Part shown: one piece after another, positions 16,457 through 25,307 of the stretch
How positions within the stretch are numbered: the first letter of the stretch is position 1
Layout of the letters: each line of letters opens with the position of its first letter
DNA from: Roseburia sp.
Lineage (GTDB): Bacteria; Bacillota; Clostridia; Lachnospirales; Lachnospiraceae
Direction: 5' to 3'
NCBI GenBank assembly: GCA_022771695.1
Contig: JALEKJ010000062.1
Coordinates: 124,001-188,000, forward strand
Length of the DNA stretch: 64,000 nucleotides
Made by a program: the position numbers and the translations under genes
Notes under the pieces: model-generated
Told to the model about the DNA's origin: nothing
Databases searched by the model: none
What the model saw: only the letters and a program-made list of their open reading frames with translations

Positions 16457-17382
16457 GCTTTTTCCTCCTCGGCAATCTCAAGCCACCAATCACGTGTCCT
16501 GCGGCAGCCTTCTCCAAAACTAATCTCTGCTTTAAATCCCGTATCCTGTTCCGTCTTAGAACAATCAAAGTCTTCTAGCGGCTGGTTGACCCCCGTAAAC
16601 GGAATATCTCCAAAAATAAAGTCAAGATCCGGAGCAATTGCCTCTTTCATCTCAAGCAAAAACTCTTTTAATGGCTTTGCATTTGACGAACCAATCAGAT
16701 ATTCATTGAACGGTTTTCCGTTCTCTCCAATCAAACGGAATGCTCTTGCAACATCATCAATATAGACAAAATCATAATTCTGTGTTCCCGCCGTAAACTG
16801 TGGTGCCTCTCCGCGGATACACTTCTGAATGGTAGTGTTTACCATTCTAGGGCTTCTCTCACCTACGCCATATGCATTTGTAATCATAGCCCAAACAAGG
16901 TCGATTCCAATATCAGCAGCCACAGACTTACACATCGTATGTGCAACAAGTTTACCGCTTCCGTAGATGTAACCAAGTCCCGGTTTATTTCCCGCATTAA
17001 ACACAGCTTTTATGGTCTCTAATTCCATAATACTTCCTGCATTTACAAAACGAGAACAGCCTAATTCTTTTGCAAGTCGTAAACAATCTACTGTCCACTG
17101 TGCATTCTTTAACTGAAGAGATGTATCTGCCCGCGCCGGTCCTGCCGATCCCGCCCACGCAAAATGATAAAATGTATCAAAATCTCTATCCTTTAATCTT
17201 TCCAATAATTCAGCCGCATTATCAAGTGCGAATGGGTAGAATTCAACCAAATCACTTTCCGGCAAATTATTATTGTGTCCTTCCATATCGAGTGCTACGA
17301 CCTGAACACCATTTGCCACCAATTCTCTTGTAAGGGCGCCTCCCACAAAACCATTTGCTCCTGATACAATAACTTTTGTCAT
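16453..17382 (-). CDS. NAD(P)-dependent SDR, probable CDP-4-keto-6-deoxyhexose reductase
   Basis: This is an extended short-chain dehydrogenase of 309 residues. The Rossmann start is VSGANGFVGGALTREL, the middle motif is FYHFAWAGSAG, and the catalytic YxxxK is in IYGSGKLV. Unusually, the Ser preceding Tyr sits in NAGSIMELE. It resembles the CDP-abequose/paratose synthase group, which reduce the 4-keto group at the end of CDP-sugar pathways. It lies between rfbG and the RmlC-like epimerase in one unit. No DdhC (rfbH) gene is present, so a 3-deoxy product is not expected. Confidence 0.78.
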   Translation of the reverse strand: MTKVIVSGANGFVGGALTRELVANGVQVVALDMEGHNNNLPESDLVEFYPFALDNAAELLERLKDRDFDTFYHFAWAGSAGPARADTSLQLKNAQWTVDCLRLAKELGCSRFVNAGSIMELETIKAVFNAGNKPGLGYIYGSGKLVAHTMCKSVAADIGIDLVWAMITNAYGVGERSPRMVNTTIQKCIRGEAPQFTAGTQNYDFVYIDDVARAFRLIGENGKPFNEYLIGSSNAKPLKEFLLEMKEAIAPDLDFIFGDIPFTGVNQPLEDFDCSKTEQDTGFKAEISFGEGCRRTRDWWLEIAEEEKA

Positions 17383-17398
17383 TGAAATCCTCCTAAAT

Positions 17399-18451
17399 CT
17401 ATTTCAAGTACTCTTTAATCTCTTTTTCCATCTCAGCAACCAAATCACCGTTCGCAAGATATACCTTGCTCCATGCGACACTGTTTGCAACCGCATCCTG
17501 AATATGCCATTTCGGGCTCCACTGCATCACGCGCTTAATTCTTGAACAGTCAAGTTTTAGGAATCCCGCCTCATGCGGTGCGTTTGCCTCTGACACATCC
17601 TTCCAAGATGCTTCTGCGCCCCAGCACTTACAGAATAAATCTACCAATTCTCCCGTTGTCACACAGTCACAATCATCCGGTCCGACATTATAACTTCCCT
17701 CATACCGCTCTTTATCCAGGTACTGCAGTTCTGCCAGTTTCAGATAAGTGCACACCGGTTCCAACACATGCTGATATGGTCTGGTAGAATATGGATTTCT
17801 AACTATAATCTCCTTTTTTGCCTCCTGTGCTCTCACACAGTCCGGTATAATTCTATCCTTTGCGAAGTCTCCTCCACCGATTACGTTACCCGCACGGCAG
17901 GTAGATATTGCCACGTCTCTGTCTAAGAAGAAAGATTTCTTGTAAGAACTTGTAACAAGCTCAGAGCAAGATTTCGAATTAGAATATGGATCGTATCCAT
18001 CCAGCGCATCGTTCTCACGATATCCCCATTCCCATTCGTTATTTTTATATACCTTGTCCGTTGTAACATTCACAAAAGATTTGACACATTCATGTAAGCG
18101 CACTGCCTCCATAATGTTGACAGTTCCCATGACGTTCGCCTCATAGGTATATACCGGATTGACATAGCTTTCTCTTACAATCGGCTGTGCTGCCATGTGA
18201 ATGACAATTTCCGGCTGATACTCGTCAAACACCTTATTCAAGTGCTCTAAATCGCGGATATCTCCTATAATAGAAGTCATGCCCGATGCCATATTTGTCA
18301 TATCAAACAGGCTCGGATTTGTTGGCGCCTCCAATGCATAGCCAACCACCTTGGCTCCCTGCATCATGAGCACCTTACACATCCATGTTCCTTTAAATCC
18401 TGTATGTCCTGTTACCAATACTGTCCTGTCTTTATAAAAACTCAAATCCAT
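17399..18451 (-). CDS. rfbG: CDP-glucose 4,6-dehydratase
   Basis: This 350-residue extended SDR is full length for RfbG/DdhB. It shows VLVTGHTGFKGTWMCKVL (NAD binding), HMAAQPIVRESYVNPVYTY, the Thr of NVTTDKVYKNNEW, and the YxxxK in YDPYSNSKSCSE. RAGNVIGGGDFAKDRIIPD is diagnostic for this family. It converts CDP-glucose to CDP-4-keto-6-deoxyglucose. The start follows rfbF by one base, so the two are probably translationally coupled. Confidence 0.93.
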   Translation of the reverse strand: MDLSFYKDRTVLVTGHTGFKGTWMCKVLMMQGAKVVGYALEAPTNPSLFDMTNMASGMTSIIGDIRDLEHLNKVFDEYQPEIVIHMAAQPIVRESYVNPVYTYEANVMGTVNIMEAVRLHECVKSFVNVTTDKVYKNNEWEWGYRENDALDGYDPYSNSKSCSELVTSSYKKSFFLDRDVAISTCRAGNVIGGGDFAKDRIIPDCVRAQEAKKEIIVRNPYSTRPYQHVLEPVCTYLKLAELQYLDKERYEGSYNVGPDDCDCVTTGELVDLFCKCWGAEASWKDVSEANAPHEAGFLKLDCSRIKRVMQWSPKWHIQDAVANSVAWSKVYLANGDLVAEMEKEIKEYLK

Positions 18452-18452
18452 C

Positions 18453-19232
18453 TTAGTTCTCCCATATCTTCCAAGGTGCTTTGTTCTGCTCTAACAACTC
18501 CTCTAACAGTGTTTTATCTCTCAATGTATCCATGCACTGCCAGAATCCGTCATGCTTGTACGCCTGCAACTGACCTTCTGCAGCAAGTCGTTCCAACGGC
18601 TCTCTCTCGAACACAGTCTGGTCTCCCTCAATGTAGTCAATTACTTCAGGTTCAATTACCATGTAGCCACCGTTAATCCAACCACCGTCTTCTTTTCTCT
18701 TTTCCGAGAATCTCTCAATTGTATTGTCCGCATCAATATCAAGTGTACCAAAACGTCCGCCTGGCTGAATTGCCGTCATCGTTGCCAGCTTTCCGCTCTG
18801 CTTATGGAACTCGTATAATTTCTGGATATTAATGTCACAGACACCATCACCATAGGTAAGCATAAATGTCTCATCACCAATATAGTCTTTCACTCTTTTG
18901 ATACGACCACCGGTCATTGTGTTTAATCCCGTGTCAACAATAGATACTTTCCAAGGTTCTGCTACGTTGTTGTGAACAACCATTTCATTTTCTGCCGTAA
19001 AATCAAATGTAATATCAGAGCGATGCAGATAATAATTTGCAAAATACTCTTTGATTACCTGCTGTTTGTAACCTGCACAGATTACAAACTCGTTGAAGCC
19101 ATATGCAGAATACTCTTTCATTATATGCCACAAAATCGGCTGTCCCCCAATTTCAATCATTGGCTTCGGTTTCAAATGCGACTCCTCTGAAATTCTTGTT
19201 CCAAATCCTCCCGCTAACAATACAACTTTCAT
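18453..19232 (-). CDS. rfbF: Glucose-1-phosphate cytidylyltransferase
   Basis: The 259 residues show VVLLAGGFGTRISEESHLKPKPMIEIGG split over the nucleotide loop (key residues GGFGTR and KPKPM), YGDGVCDINI at the metal site and FWQCMDTLRDKTLL near the end, all typical of RfbF/DdhA. The enzyme makes CDP-glucose from CTP and glucose 1-phosphate. AAAGGAG precedes the ATG. It is the first gene after the promoter at 19300-19328. Confidence 0.94.
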   Translation of the reverse strand: MKVVLLAGGFGTRISEESHLKPKPMIEIGGQPILWHIMKEYSAYGFNEFVICAGYKQQVIKEYFANYYLHRSDITFDFTAENEMVVHNNVAEPWKVSIVDTGLNTMTGGRIKRVKDYIGDETFMLTYGDGVCDINIQKLYEFHKQSGKLATMTAIQPGGRFGTLDIDADNTIERFSEKRKEDGGWINGGYMVIEPEVIDYIEGDQTVFEREPLERLAAEGQLQAYKHDGFWQCMDTLRDKTLLEELLEQNKAPWKIWEN

Positions 19233-19299
19233 TATAGTTCTCCTTTCGGTTTATCTATTTAATTCACTATAATACTTATCCAAGCCCATATACTGTAAT

Positions 19300-19328
19300 A
19301 TGGTATCTAAAAAGTACACGTTTGTCAA
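19300..19328 (-). promoter_or_regulatory. Sigma-A-type promoter for the CDP-sugar genes
   Basis: On the coding strand a perfect TTGACA (19323-19328) is followed after 17 bases by TACCAT (19300-19305). It lies in the 108-base gap directly after the stop of the GT2 gene, with rfbF starting at 19232, so the CDP-sugar genes can be transcribed apart from the upstream transferases. Confidence 0.65.
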
Positions 19329-19340
19329 GTTTCTGCGCCT

Positions 19341-20333
19341 TTAACGTCGTACTATTTCATATACAATCGTACCAAACGGCAAAATCCAATATCCCGTCTT
19401 TCTCAGCAATGTAATGCTTCTCTTATTTGTCGCTGCATAAACCGCCGGATAATTTTTCTTTAATGTGTTATCCCATTCCGCCAATTCGCGTCTTATCCCT
19501 TTCTGCAGCCCCATGCTGATGTATATCTGAAACTGATTTTCTACAACCTGACCGATACACTTCTCTATGTATCTCCTCCTGCCGACCGGAATATCTCCCA
19601 CTCTATCATAAAAATTCAGCAGGCTATTCAACACTCTCATATGCTGTGCGCGGTTTTTCTGCATGCTGCGAATATCCATACTCTGACCGTTTCTCCCCAG
19701 ACGATACATATAGATAAATTTGTGATAAAAGTATACCGTCTCTACATACGGAATCGGATAAGTAATATACTCACAATCTACATAATAGCAGTGTTCGTCT
19801 ATTACAATTTCATGTTGCTGCAAAATCTCCGTCTTTATGGTAAGTGCGTGCATTTTGATGACATCTTCTATCTCACCATTTGACAAATCGCAAGTTTTTC
19901 CATACATGCCATCCTGCGATACGCAATACTTCTCACTAAGGACAGCATCCGTCTCGTCCTGTATACATAAAAAATCCGACGCTACAATATCCGCATTTAT
20001 ATTCTCTAATGTTCTTACAAATTCAGGCAACTCCTCTGTATTTAGCCAGTCATCACCGTCAACCACTTTAAAGTACTTACCTGCCGCATATTTAATCCCA
20101 TAATTGATTCCGGAACCATGTCCCCCATTTTCCTTGTTATAAAGGAAATAGGTACCGGGATACTTTGCACAGTATTTCTCTGCGATATCGGGTGTCGTAT
20201 CCTTGGAACCATCATTGATAATCAGTACTTCTATCTTCTCTAATATGTCTTCCACTTCAAAAGAACTCAGACATCGGTCCAGATATTTTTCCACATTGTA
20301 GGCAGGTATTACGATACTTAATATTTTTTTCAT
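19341..20333 (-). CDS. Family 2 glycosyltransferase
   Basis: This GT2 (GT-A fold) enzyme of 330 residues shows SIVIPAYNVEKYLDRCL, VLIINDGSKDTT, GSGINYGIKYAAGKYF and the metal-binding VDGDDWLN. The C-terminal half (residues 150-330) has no motif I recognise and no clear membrane helix. It overlaps neither neighbour. The acceptor and donor cannot be assigned. Confidence 0.88.
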   Translation of the reverse strand: MKKILSIVIPAYNVEKYLDRCLSSFEVEDILEKIEVLIINDGSKDTTPDIAEKYCAKYPGTYFLYNKENGGHGSGINYGIKYAAGKYFKVVDGDDWLNTEELPEFVRTLENINADIVASDFLCIQDETDAVLSEKYCVSQDGMYGKTCDLSNGEIEDVIKMHALTIKTEILQQHEIVIDEHCYYVDCEYITYPIPYVETVYFYHKFIYMYRLGRNGQSMDIRSMQKNRAQHMRVLNSLLNFYDRVGDIPVGRRRYIEKCIGQVVENQFQIYISMGLQKGIRRELAEWDNTLKKNYPAVYAATNKRSITLLRKTGYWILPFGTIVYEIVRR

Positions 20334-20343
20334 GAAACATCAC

Positions 20344-21156
20344 TCATTTTCTAAGTATTTTTTGATATATAATCTTTCTAAGAAATGCCGGCTGCAACGT
20401 GACTCCTACGGTCAACAATAATGCAATCGCATATTCCCTTCTATTTAGCAATCCGATTTCCCTCTGTATTTTGCGCAACTTTGCATAACCGCGAAAATAC
20501 GAAAAGCCCCCGCGGCGTTCATAGACATTATTGTTATTGCGCATTTTCACCAGTGTCGCCGGCAGATTATGAAACATCATGCCCTGTGCCAACATCCTGC
20601 ACCATAAATCATAGTCCTCCAGATAAGGAAAGTGACGATAATTTCCGGCTGCCAGCACATCCTTCTTACGAAACATAACCGTCATATGATTAACCGGATT
20701 TCTGTATCTTCCATAAATTCGGATATCTTCATTCACTTCCGGCATCCTCTTCAATCTGGAGTAGGTACCGTCGTCATTAAACTCTTCCATCCATCCACCG
20801 AGCACGGATATTCCGGGATGCTGCAGCATGTACTCATACTGCTTTTGGAAACGGTCAGGCAGCGCAATGTCATCCGTATCCATTCTGGCAATCAGTTCAT
20901 TAGAGCAAATCTCCACACCCTTTTTCAGCGCTCTCCCTAACTGTACATTTTCTTCAAAAGAATACAACCGAAGGCAGGAACACTTTGCTTCAAACTCTTG
21001 TATCACCCGCTCCAGCTCATAGGTTAGTAAGCCGTCCCGAATCAGCACAATCTCGTCTGCCTGCAAGGTCTGGTTTATCACGCTTTCCAATGCCATTGCC
21101 AGATACTCAGGTTTTTCCTTTTTATATACAGACATCAATACTGAAAATCCCATCAT
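20344..21156 (-). CDS. Family 2 glycosyltransferase
   Basis: This 270-residue GT2 enzyme opens with FSVLMSVYKKEKPEYLAMAL. It has DEIVLIRDG, the DxD-type ARMDTDDIALPDR and the acceptor-side Asp in YLEDYDLWCRML. The arrangement matches the amylovoran/galactosyltransferase-like branch of GT2. Two ATG codons lie in tandem at the start (21156 and 21153). It probably adds the second sugar after the priming transferase encoded just upstream (inference). Confidence 0.87.
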   Translation of the reverse strand: MMGFSVLMSVYKKEKPEYLAMALESVINQTLQADEIVLIRDGLLTYELERVIQEFEAKCSCLRLYSFEENVQLGRALKKGVEICSNELIARMDTDDIALPDRFQKQYEYMLQHPGISVLGGWMEEFNDDGTYSRLKRMPEVNEDIRIYGRYRNPVNHMTVMFRKKDVLAAGNYRHFPYLEDYDLWCRMLAQGMMFHNLPATLVKMRNNNNVYERRGGFSYFRGYAKLRKIQREIGLLNRREYAIALLLTVGVTLQPAFLRKIIYQKILRK

Positions 21157-21169
21157 CTTATTCCTATAC

Positions 21170-22519
21170 CTAATGCTTCATTGCTGTGGTCTGTTCCTTA
21201 TCTACCCCTTCGGTGTTCTCCTTCTGAAACAGAATCTTGAAAGTCAATAACATAATCTTAAAATCCAACCACAACGAATAGTTCTCGATATACGTCAAAT
21301 CCAATTTCAGCTTATCATACGGCGTCGTATTATACTTACCATACACCTGTGCGTAACCGGTCAATCCAGCCTTCACTTTCGTGCGAAGTATAAACTCCGG
21401 AATCTCCTCCTCATACTTGTCCGAAATCTCTTTGCGTTCCGGTCTCGGTCCCACCATAGACATCTCACCTTTTAGGATATTAAAAAGCTGCGGCAATTCA
21501 TCAAAGTGAATATTCCTTATGATTTTACCAACAGGAGTAACTCGCTTGTCCCCTTTTGCCGCAAGTCTTGCGCCATTCTTCTCTGAATCCATGCTCATGC
21601 TTCGGAACTTATAAATCATAAATGGTTGCCCATCTCTGGTCAATCGTTCCTGCTTGTAAAGAACAGGACCACCGTCATACAGCTTTACCGCAAGCGCAAT
21701 AATCAGCATAAATGGCGATGCAATGATAATTCCAAGCAACGAAAGTACGATATCCCATGTCCGCTTTACAATACGCTGGTCTATCGACAGTCCTTGATTT
21801 CTTGACAGCAACAGTGGCGTATCAAATAAATGGATATCATCCGCTCCACGGAAGAGAATATCCGAAATCTTCGGTGTTACATACGTACGAATAGACTCCT
21901 GATAGCAGTACTTCATAATCTGATTTCTCGCCTGTGCCGGCAAATCGCAAAGCACAACCGCATTGTACTTTCTAATCAATGGATACAGCTTCTTATGACC
22001 AATTTCGTAGCTAACAGAAGCACAAATATTATATTTATCTTTCCTTGTGTTAATTTTTTTAATCAAATCGTCCGGAGAATAGTTTCCGTAAATAACCAGC
22101 ATCTGACGCGGCGGATACAACCTCGCATACAGCTTTCGTATGATATAAATCCATGGCAGGATAAAAATCACTTCCACTGCCATAACGCCAAGTATCGGTT
22201 TCGGTGATACATAATCTCTGGTGATAAGGCATAATTCCAAATAACCCACGACACCACTCAGCAAAATTGCCAGCACATGTGACAGTGCAATATCCGTCAT
22301 TCTCATGTAACCGATATTATAACCGCCAAATACCTTGGTAAAGAAGAATATAATCAGCACATACATACCGATGACCGCCCAGTTACCTCTACGGTAGAAT
22401 CCATATGCCTCCTCATATACCGTATACCAGATATATGCAAATGCAAGTCCTTCCACTGCCAGCGATATTAAATTCGCTCCGTAATTGAGCAAGTGTTTAT
22501 ATTGTTCTTTTGTTTTCAT
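21170..22519 (-). CDS. Polyprenyl-phosphate sugar-1-phosphate transferase (first of two)
   Basis: This priming enzyme of 449 residues has five N-terminal membrane segments, a CoA-binding-like middle domain (MLVIYGNYSPDDLIKKI) and the C-terminal bacterial sugar transferase domain. Key motifs are RTWDIVLSLLGIIIASPF, YKFRSMSMDSEKNGAR, HFDELPQLFNILKGEM and GPRPERKE. It transfers sugar phosphate to undecaprenyl phosphate at the inner membrane face. It is the first gene after the promoter at 22560 and is distinct from the homologue at 40399, which suggests a second independent lipid-linked glycan. Confidence 0.93.
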   Translation of the reverse strand: MKTKEQYKHLLNYGANLISLAVEGLAFAYIWYTVYEEAYGFYRRGNWAVIGMYVLIIFFFTKVFGGYNIGYMRMTDIALSHVLAILLSGVVGYLELCLITRDYVSPKPILGVMAVEVIFILPWIYIIRKLYARLYPPRQMLVIYGNYSPDDLIKKINTRKDKYNICASVSYEIGHKKLYPLIRKYNAVVLCDLPAQARNQIMKYCYQESIRTYVTPKISDILFRGADDIHLFDTPLLLSRNQGLSIDQRIVKRTWDIVLSLLGIIIASPFMLIIALAVKLYDGGPVLYKQERLTRDGQPFMIYKFRSMSMDSEKNGARLAAKGDKRVTPVGKIIRNIHFDELPQLFNILKGEMSMVGPRPERKEISDKYEEEIPEFILRTKVKAGLTGYAQVYGKYNTTPYDKLKLDLTYIENYSLWLDFKIMLLTFKILFQKENTEGVDKEQTTAMKH

Positions 22520-22559
22520 CTATTTCATCCCTTTACTTCTTTTAAGCATACGCGTTGAT

Positions 22560-22588
22560 ATTATACCATAGGCGGCGTTCAATATCTA
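22560..22588 (-). promoter_or_regulatory. Extended -10 promoter for the second sugar-transferase unit
   Basis: The coding strand carries TGGTATAAT (-10 at 22560-22565, extension at 22566-22568) and, 17 bases upstream, TAGATA (22583-22588) as a weak -35. It lies just past the terminator hairpin at 22638-22679 and 41 bases before the ATG at 22519. Confidence 0.7.
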
Positions 22589-22637
22589 TATCCATGTTAT
22601 TATTATTTTCTTAATAATCACTCCTGCTATACTGCAA

Positions 22638-22679
22638 AACCCCCAAACCGAAGCAATTTCTCGCCTTGGTTTGGGGGTT
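22638..22679 (-). terminator. Intrinsic terminator at the end of polysaccharide region 1
   Basis: The arms AACCCCCAAACCGAAG (22638-22653) and CTTGGTTTGGGGGTT (22665-22679) form a GC-rich stem with one bulged base around an 11-base loop. On the coding strand the stem is followed by TTTTGC. It closes the long unit ending with the gene at 22692. Confidence 0.8.
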
Positions 22680-22691
22680 CATAAATCAGCT

Positions 22692-23486
22692 TTAGTTTCT
22701 ATAGTACACTGCGTATTTCTCAGTTCTTCCGTAACATGCAAATCCCGCACTTTCCATCACTTCTGCGTCATCATAAGAATTCTCAAGCAAAATGCAGTTA
22801 CTGCCATACATATCCGCCACCATCACTTGATAATCTACCGCCTCCGGGACCGCAACAATCGTGGTGCAGACGTCAATAAACAGTTGCTCCTCTTCATCCT
22901 CAGACACCGCCGTCTTATCAATCATCCGTTCAATCAGGTCTTCGCCGTACAGCAGCTCCACGCCTTCATCAATCTCACGAATCTGCGCACACACTTCTCT
23001 CGGAGCTATCATATTTTCCGTCATAATTCCGGTCTCACGAATCACTTGATCCACCTCAATAATTTCAGACGCAACCTTACTACTATTCTCCGGAATCGCA
23101 AGTTTATCTCCCACAACCGAAAAATTCATGCTGGCTGCCACAATTCCCACGCATGCAATCGCAACGACTGCTCTCTGCCATACTTTTTCTGTTCCTGCAA
23201 CAATCTCTACGAGCGAAGTTGCAATGCAGACGCCCGGTAAAAGCAACAAAAAAACTTTCCAATACTCCTCCTGCACCCAAAATGTACTGATTGCATTATA
23301 ACCAAACGGGTTCGCAATCAATATAAAAAGCAAAATCTCGTATTTCATAAATTTGCCAACACGTTTTTCCAGTTTCTCCTGTTCTACAATCCAGAATAAA
23401 ATGGCCGCACAGACAAGTGCCAGACTGATTGCCTCTATTCCAAATGTTTTAAAATTATCCTTCAACAGTTGTAATACTGCTTCCAT
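22692..23486 (-). CDS. Short partner of a split GT-C-like pair (copy B)
   Basis: This membrane protein of 264 residues has four or five hydrophobic segments in residues 1-125 and a soluble C-terminal half. It shares a skeleton with the proteins at 24486 and 37213: an NPF...YWKVFLLLLP stretch (NP, then aromatic-basic, then LP), a middle IREIDEGVELLYG (the others have IRQY) and a final aromatic EKYAVYYRN. I infer it is the C-terminal half of a GT-C-type lipid-linked sugar transferase, with the N-terminal half encoded by the overlapping gene at 23455. No database name is certain. The final gene of the unit, it is followed by the terminator. Confidence 0.75.
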   Translation of the reverse strand: MEAVLQLLKDNFKTFGIEAISLALVCAAILFWIVEQEKLEKRVGKFMKYEILLFILIANPFGYNAISTFWVQEEYWKVFLLLLPGVCIATSLVEIVAGTEKVWQRAVVAIACVGIVAASMNFSVVGDKLAIPENSSKVASEIIEVDQVIRETGIMTENMIAPREVCAQIREIDEGVELLYGEDLIERMIDKTAVSEDEEEQLFIDVCTTIVAVPEAVDYQVMVADMYGSNCILLENSYDDAEVMESAGFACYGRTEKYAVYYRN

Positions 23487-24471
23487 CTTTCCACCTCTTT
23501 ATGCATGCGGCAACCAATGCAATTCCCCACACGAACGTCACGAAAAAGAATCCCTTTGTGCACAGCAGTTGCCCTGCTGCCGCACACACCACATACTCAC
23601 TGATTAGATATGGTTTCTTAAAATCCTCCAGTTCTCTTATGCCCTTTTTCTCTCCCAGCAAGAGCAACACTGCAATCGGCAGGACTCCCAGGAAAAATAA
23701 AGTCTCTCCATTCCAACAGTTTGCAAAAATCCGAAACATTACCGTCCGTTCTGTAACCAGCGTCGTTCCATAAAGCAACCAGACCACTGCCTGAAAAAAG
23801 TATCTCTTCTTTGGAGATGTCGGAAAGAGATAGTTTCCCCATGCAGCATATACACAGAAATAAAACGGTAATAAAAAAATAGGCAATAAAATTCGCACAA
23901 ACCCTGCCGGATATATTTGAGTCATCGAAACATATGTGGAATAATATGCACTGATTGGCGACTGTGCCTGCGTCTCAAGTTCCTCCACCTCAATTGACAG
24001 GAGTTCTTCTTTCGCCTTCCCGTTCATAGGACTGTACTCATACAGGGAATCTGTTGTGTACATCGTCAAAACCTCTTCCACCATGTGCTCTTCTTTGTCG
24101 TTCACGGAAAAGATAGCCGCTGCCATCAGAATTACAAGCGCCAAAATAATCCAATGCACATTTTTTACATTCCACACCATCCGTAACATTCCTAACTTTT
24201 TCTGTACTGCCAGATACGAAGCTGCCGCCACCGTCATCAAAAGAAGTATCAGCCCCCATATTCCGCTTAACTCCGACAGTTTCCATTCCGACGCCATCGC
24301 CTGTCTTGCGACCACAAAAAAGACAGCCCAAACCGTAAGCATCCCAAGCAAGCTTGAGATTTCACAGCTATTATGTTCTTCCTTTTGAAACAATTCCCAG
24401 AGTCTTCCTAACAAAACCGGCAAAACCAGCCATACATATGCCAATGCAAATATTTTTAACACTGTAAGCAA
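23455..24471 (-). CDS. Long membrane partner of a split GT-C-like pair (copy B)
   Basis: This polytopic protein of about 338 residues has eight or more hydrophobic segments. After the third or fourth segment comes an outside loop with acidic and Tyr-rich residues (NDKEEHMVEEVLTMYTT, then LYEYSPMNG), comparable to the loop in the proteins at 25308 and 38019. In GT-C enzymes the first outside loop carries the catalytic acidic residue. I prefer a TTG start at 24471 because GGAGG lies about nine bases upstream; the frame is open to a GTG at 24501, but that would bury the ribosome site. It overlaps the short partner by 32 bases. The family may be DUF6077 (from memory, not checked). Confidence 0.72.
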   Translation of the reverse strand: MLTVLKIFALAYVWLVLPVLLGRLWELFQKEEHNSCEISSLLGMLTVWAVFFVVARQAMASEWKLSELSGIWGLILLLMTVAAASYLAVQKKLGMLRMVWNVKNVHWIILALVILMAAAIFSVNDKEEHMVEEVLTMYTTDSLYEYSPMNGKAKEELLSIEVEELETQAQSPISAYYSTYVSMTQIYPAGFVRILLPIFLLPFYFCVYAAWGNYLFPTSPKKRYFFQAVVWLLYGTTLVTERTVMFRIFANCWNGETLFFLGVLPIAVLLLLGEKKGIRELEDFKKPYLISEYVVCAAAGQLLCTKGFFFVTFVWGIALVAACIKRWKDGSSITTVEG

Positions 24472-24485
24472 CTTTTCAGTCCTCC

Positions 24486-25295
24486 TTACTCGCGCACACA
24501 CCGATATATCTCATACCCTTCTACCTCTCCCACATATGAGAGATTCAGGCTTTGTAAATATTCATCCGAATAATAATCGATATTCCGCACAAAAAAATCT
24601 GCGTTACGCTCTACGAGCAAAGCATTCACAAGCTCTGCGTCAACCTCTGCGCCCCGTACAAACATTGCACCCGCATTGCTTTGGCTCAAATACTGTTCCT
24701 CTACGACAAGCTCATCCGCCTGCTTTTCACCATACATCGTCATTTCCTCATTATTTATCGCCATAAGCAATGATGCATCATACTGACGTATCTGATAGTA
24801 CACATTCCGGTCACAGATTATGATTGGCCTCTCTGTTGTTTTCTCCTCACCAATCAGCTCTGAAATCTCTAAAATATAATCATCCATTTTATAAATATTT
24901 TCATCCGGAATCTCTTTTATCAACGTACCTCCACACATGAGCGCCATACAAATCATCAGACATACCATAACAGCCTTGCTGCTCATATTCTTCCGGCGGT
25001 CAATCAGCATTGCAAACGTATATGCGCACAGAATCTCAACCGGAAGTATCCAGAAGAACCTGGAATATCGGTCAGCCCAGCCTGTCACCTCCAAAACAGG
25101 TCCCATAATAAGCGGATTATATACCGTAAAAAGCAGAATTAGAAATGGCCATACAAATATCTGTTTCATCAGCTTCGAGCCATACCTGCCAAGATACAGC
25201 AGTACTCCAAGATAAATCACCAGATAAAGCATATTGCCCCAGTAACTCCAAAAGTAATTAAGGAAAAATTCTATTCCGATTACATCATTTACCAT
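24486..25295 (-). CDS. Short partner of a split GT-C-like pair (copy A)
   Basis: This is a 269-residue protein with about five N-terminal membrane segments and a soluble tail from about residue 125. The shared skeleton is clear: YNPLIMGPVLEV, then RYSRFFWILPVEILCAY, LIDRRKN, IIICDRNVYYQIRQYDASL, and the final GYEIYRCVRE. The partner at 25308 ends 12 bases upstream. AGAAGG precedes the ATG. Function is inferred only from topology and location among transferases. Confidence 0.77.
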   Translation of the reverse strand: MVNDVIGIEFFLNYFWSYWGNMLYLVIYLGVLLYLGRYGSKLMKQIFVWPFLILLFTVYNPLIMGPVLEVTGWADRYSRFFWILPVEILCAYTFAMLIDRRKNMSSKAVMVCLMICMALMCGGTLIKEIPDENIYKMDDYILEISELIGEEKTTERPIIICDRNVYYQIRQYDASLLMAINNEEMTMYGEKQADELVVEEQYLSQSNAGAMFVRGAEVDAELVNALLVERNADFFVRNIDYYSDEYLQSLNLSYVGEVEGYEIYRCVRE

Positions 25296-25307
25296 TTTGA
25301 TATCCTT

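Noticed and set aside
22671..23240. Plus-strand frame of 189 codons beginning in the terminator
   Set aside because: It is a shadow of the short membrane gene on the minus strand, rich in His and Asn, and starts inside the hairpin.
24472..24501. Longer GTG start for the copy B membrane gene
   Set aside because: The extra ten residues are charged (ARVRRTEK), overlap the previous stop and contain the GGAGG site that serves the TTG start.
23455..25295. Sequencing frameshift or pseudogene explanation for the paired membrane genes
   Set aside because: Three pairs break at the same place with different sequences, each second gene having its own ribosome site and start.
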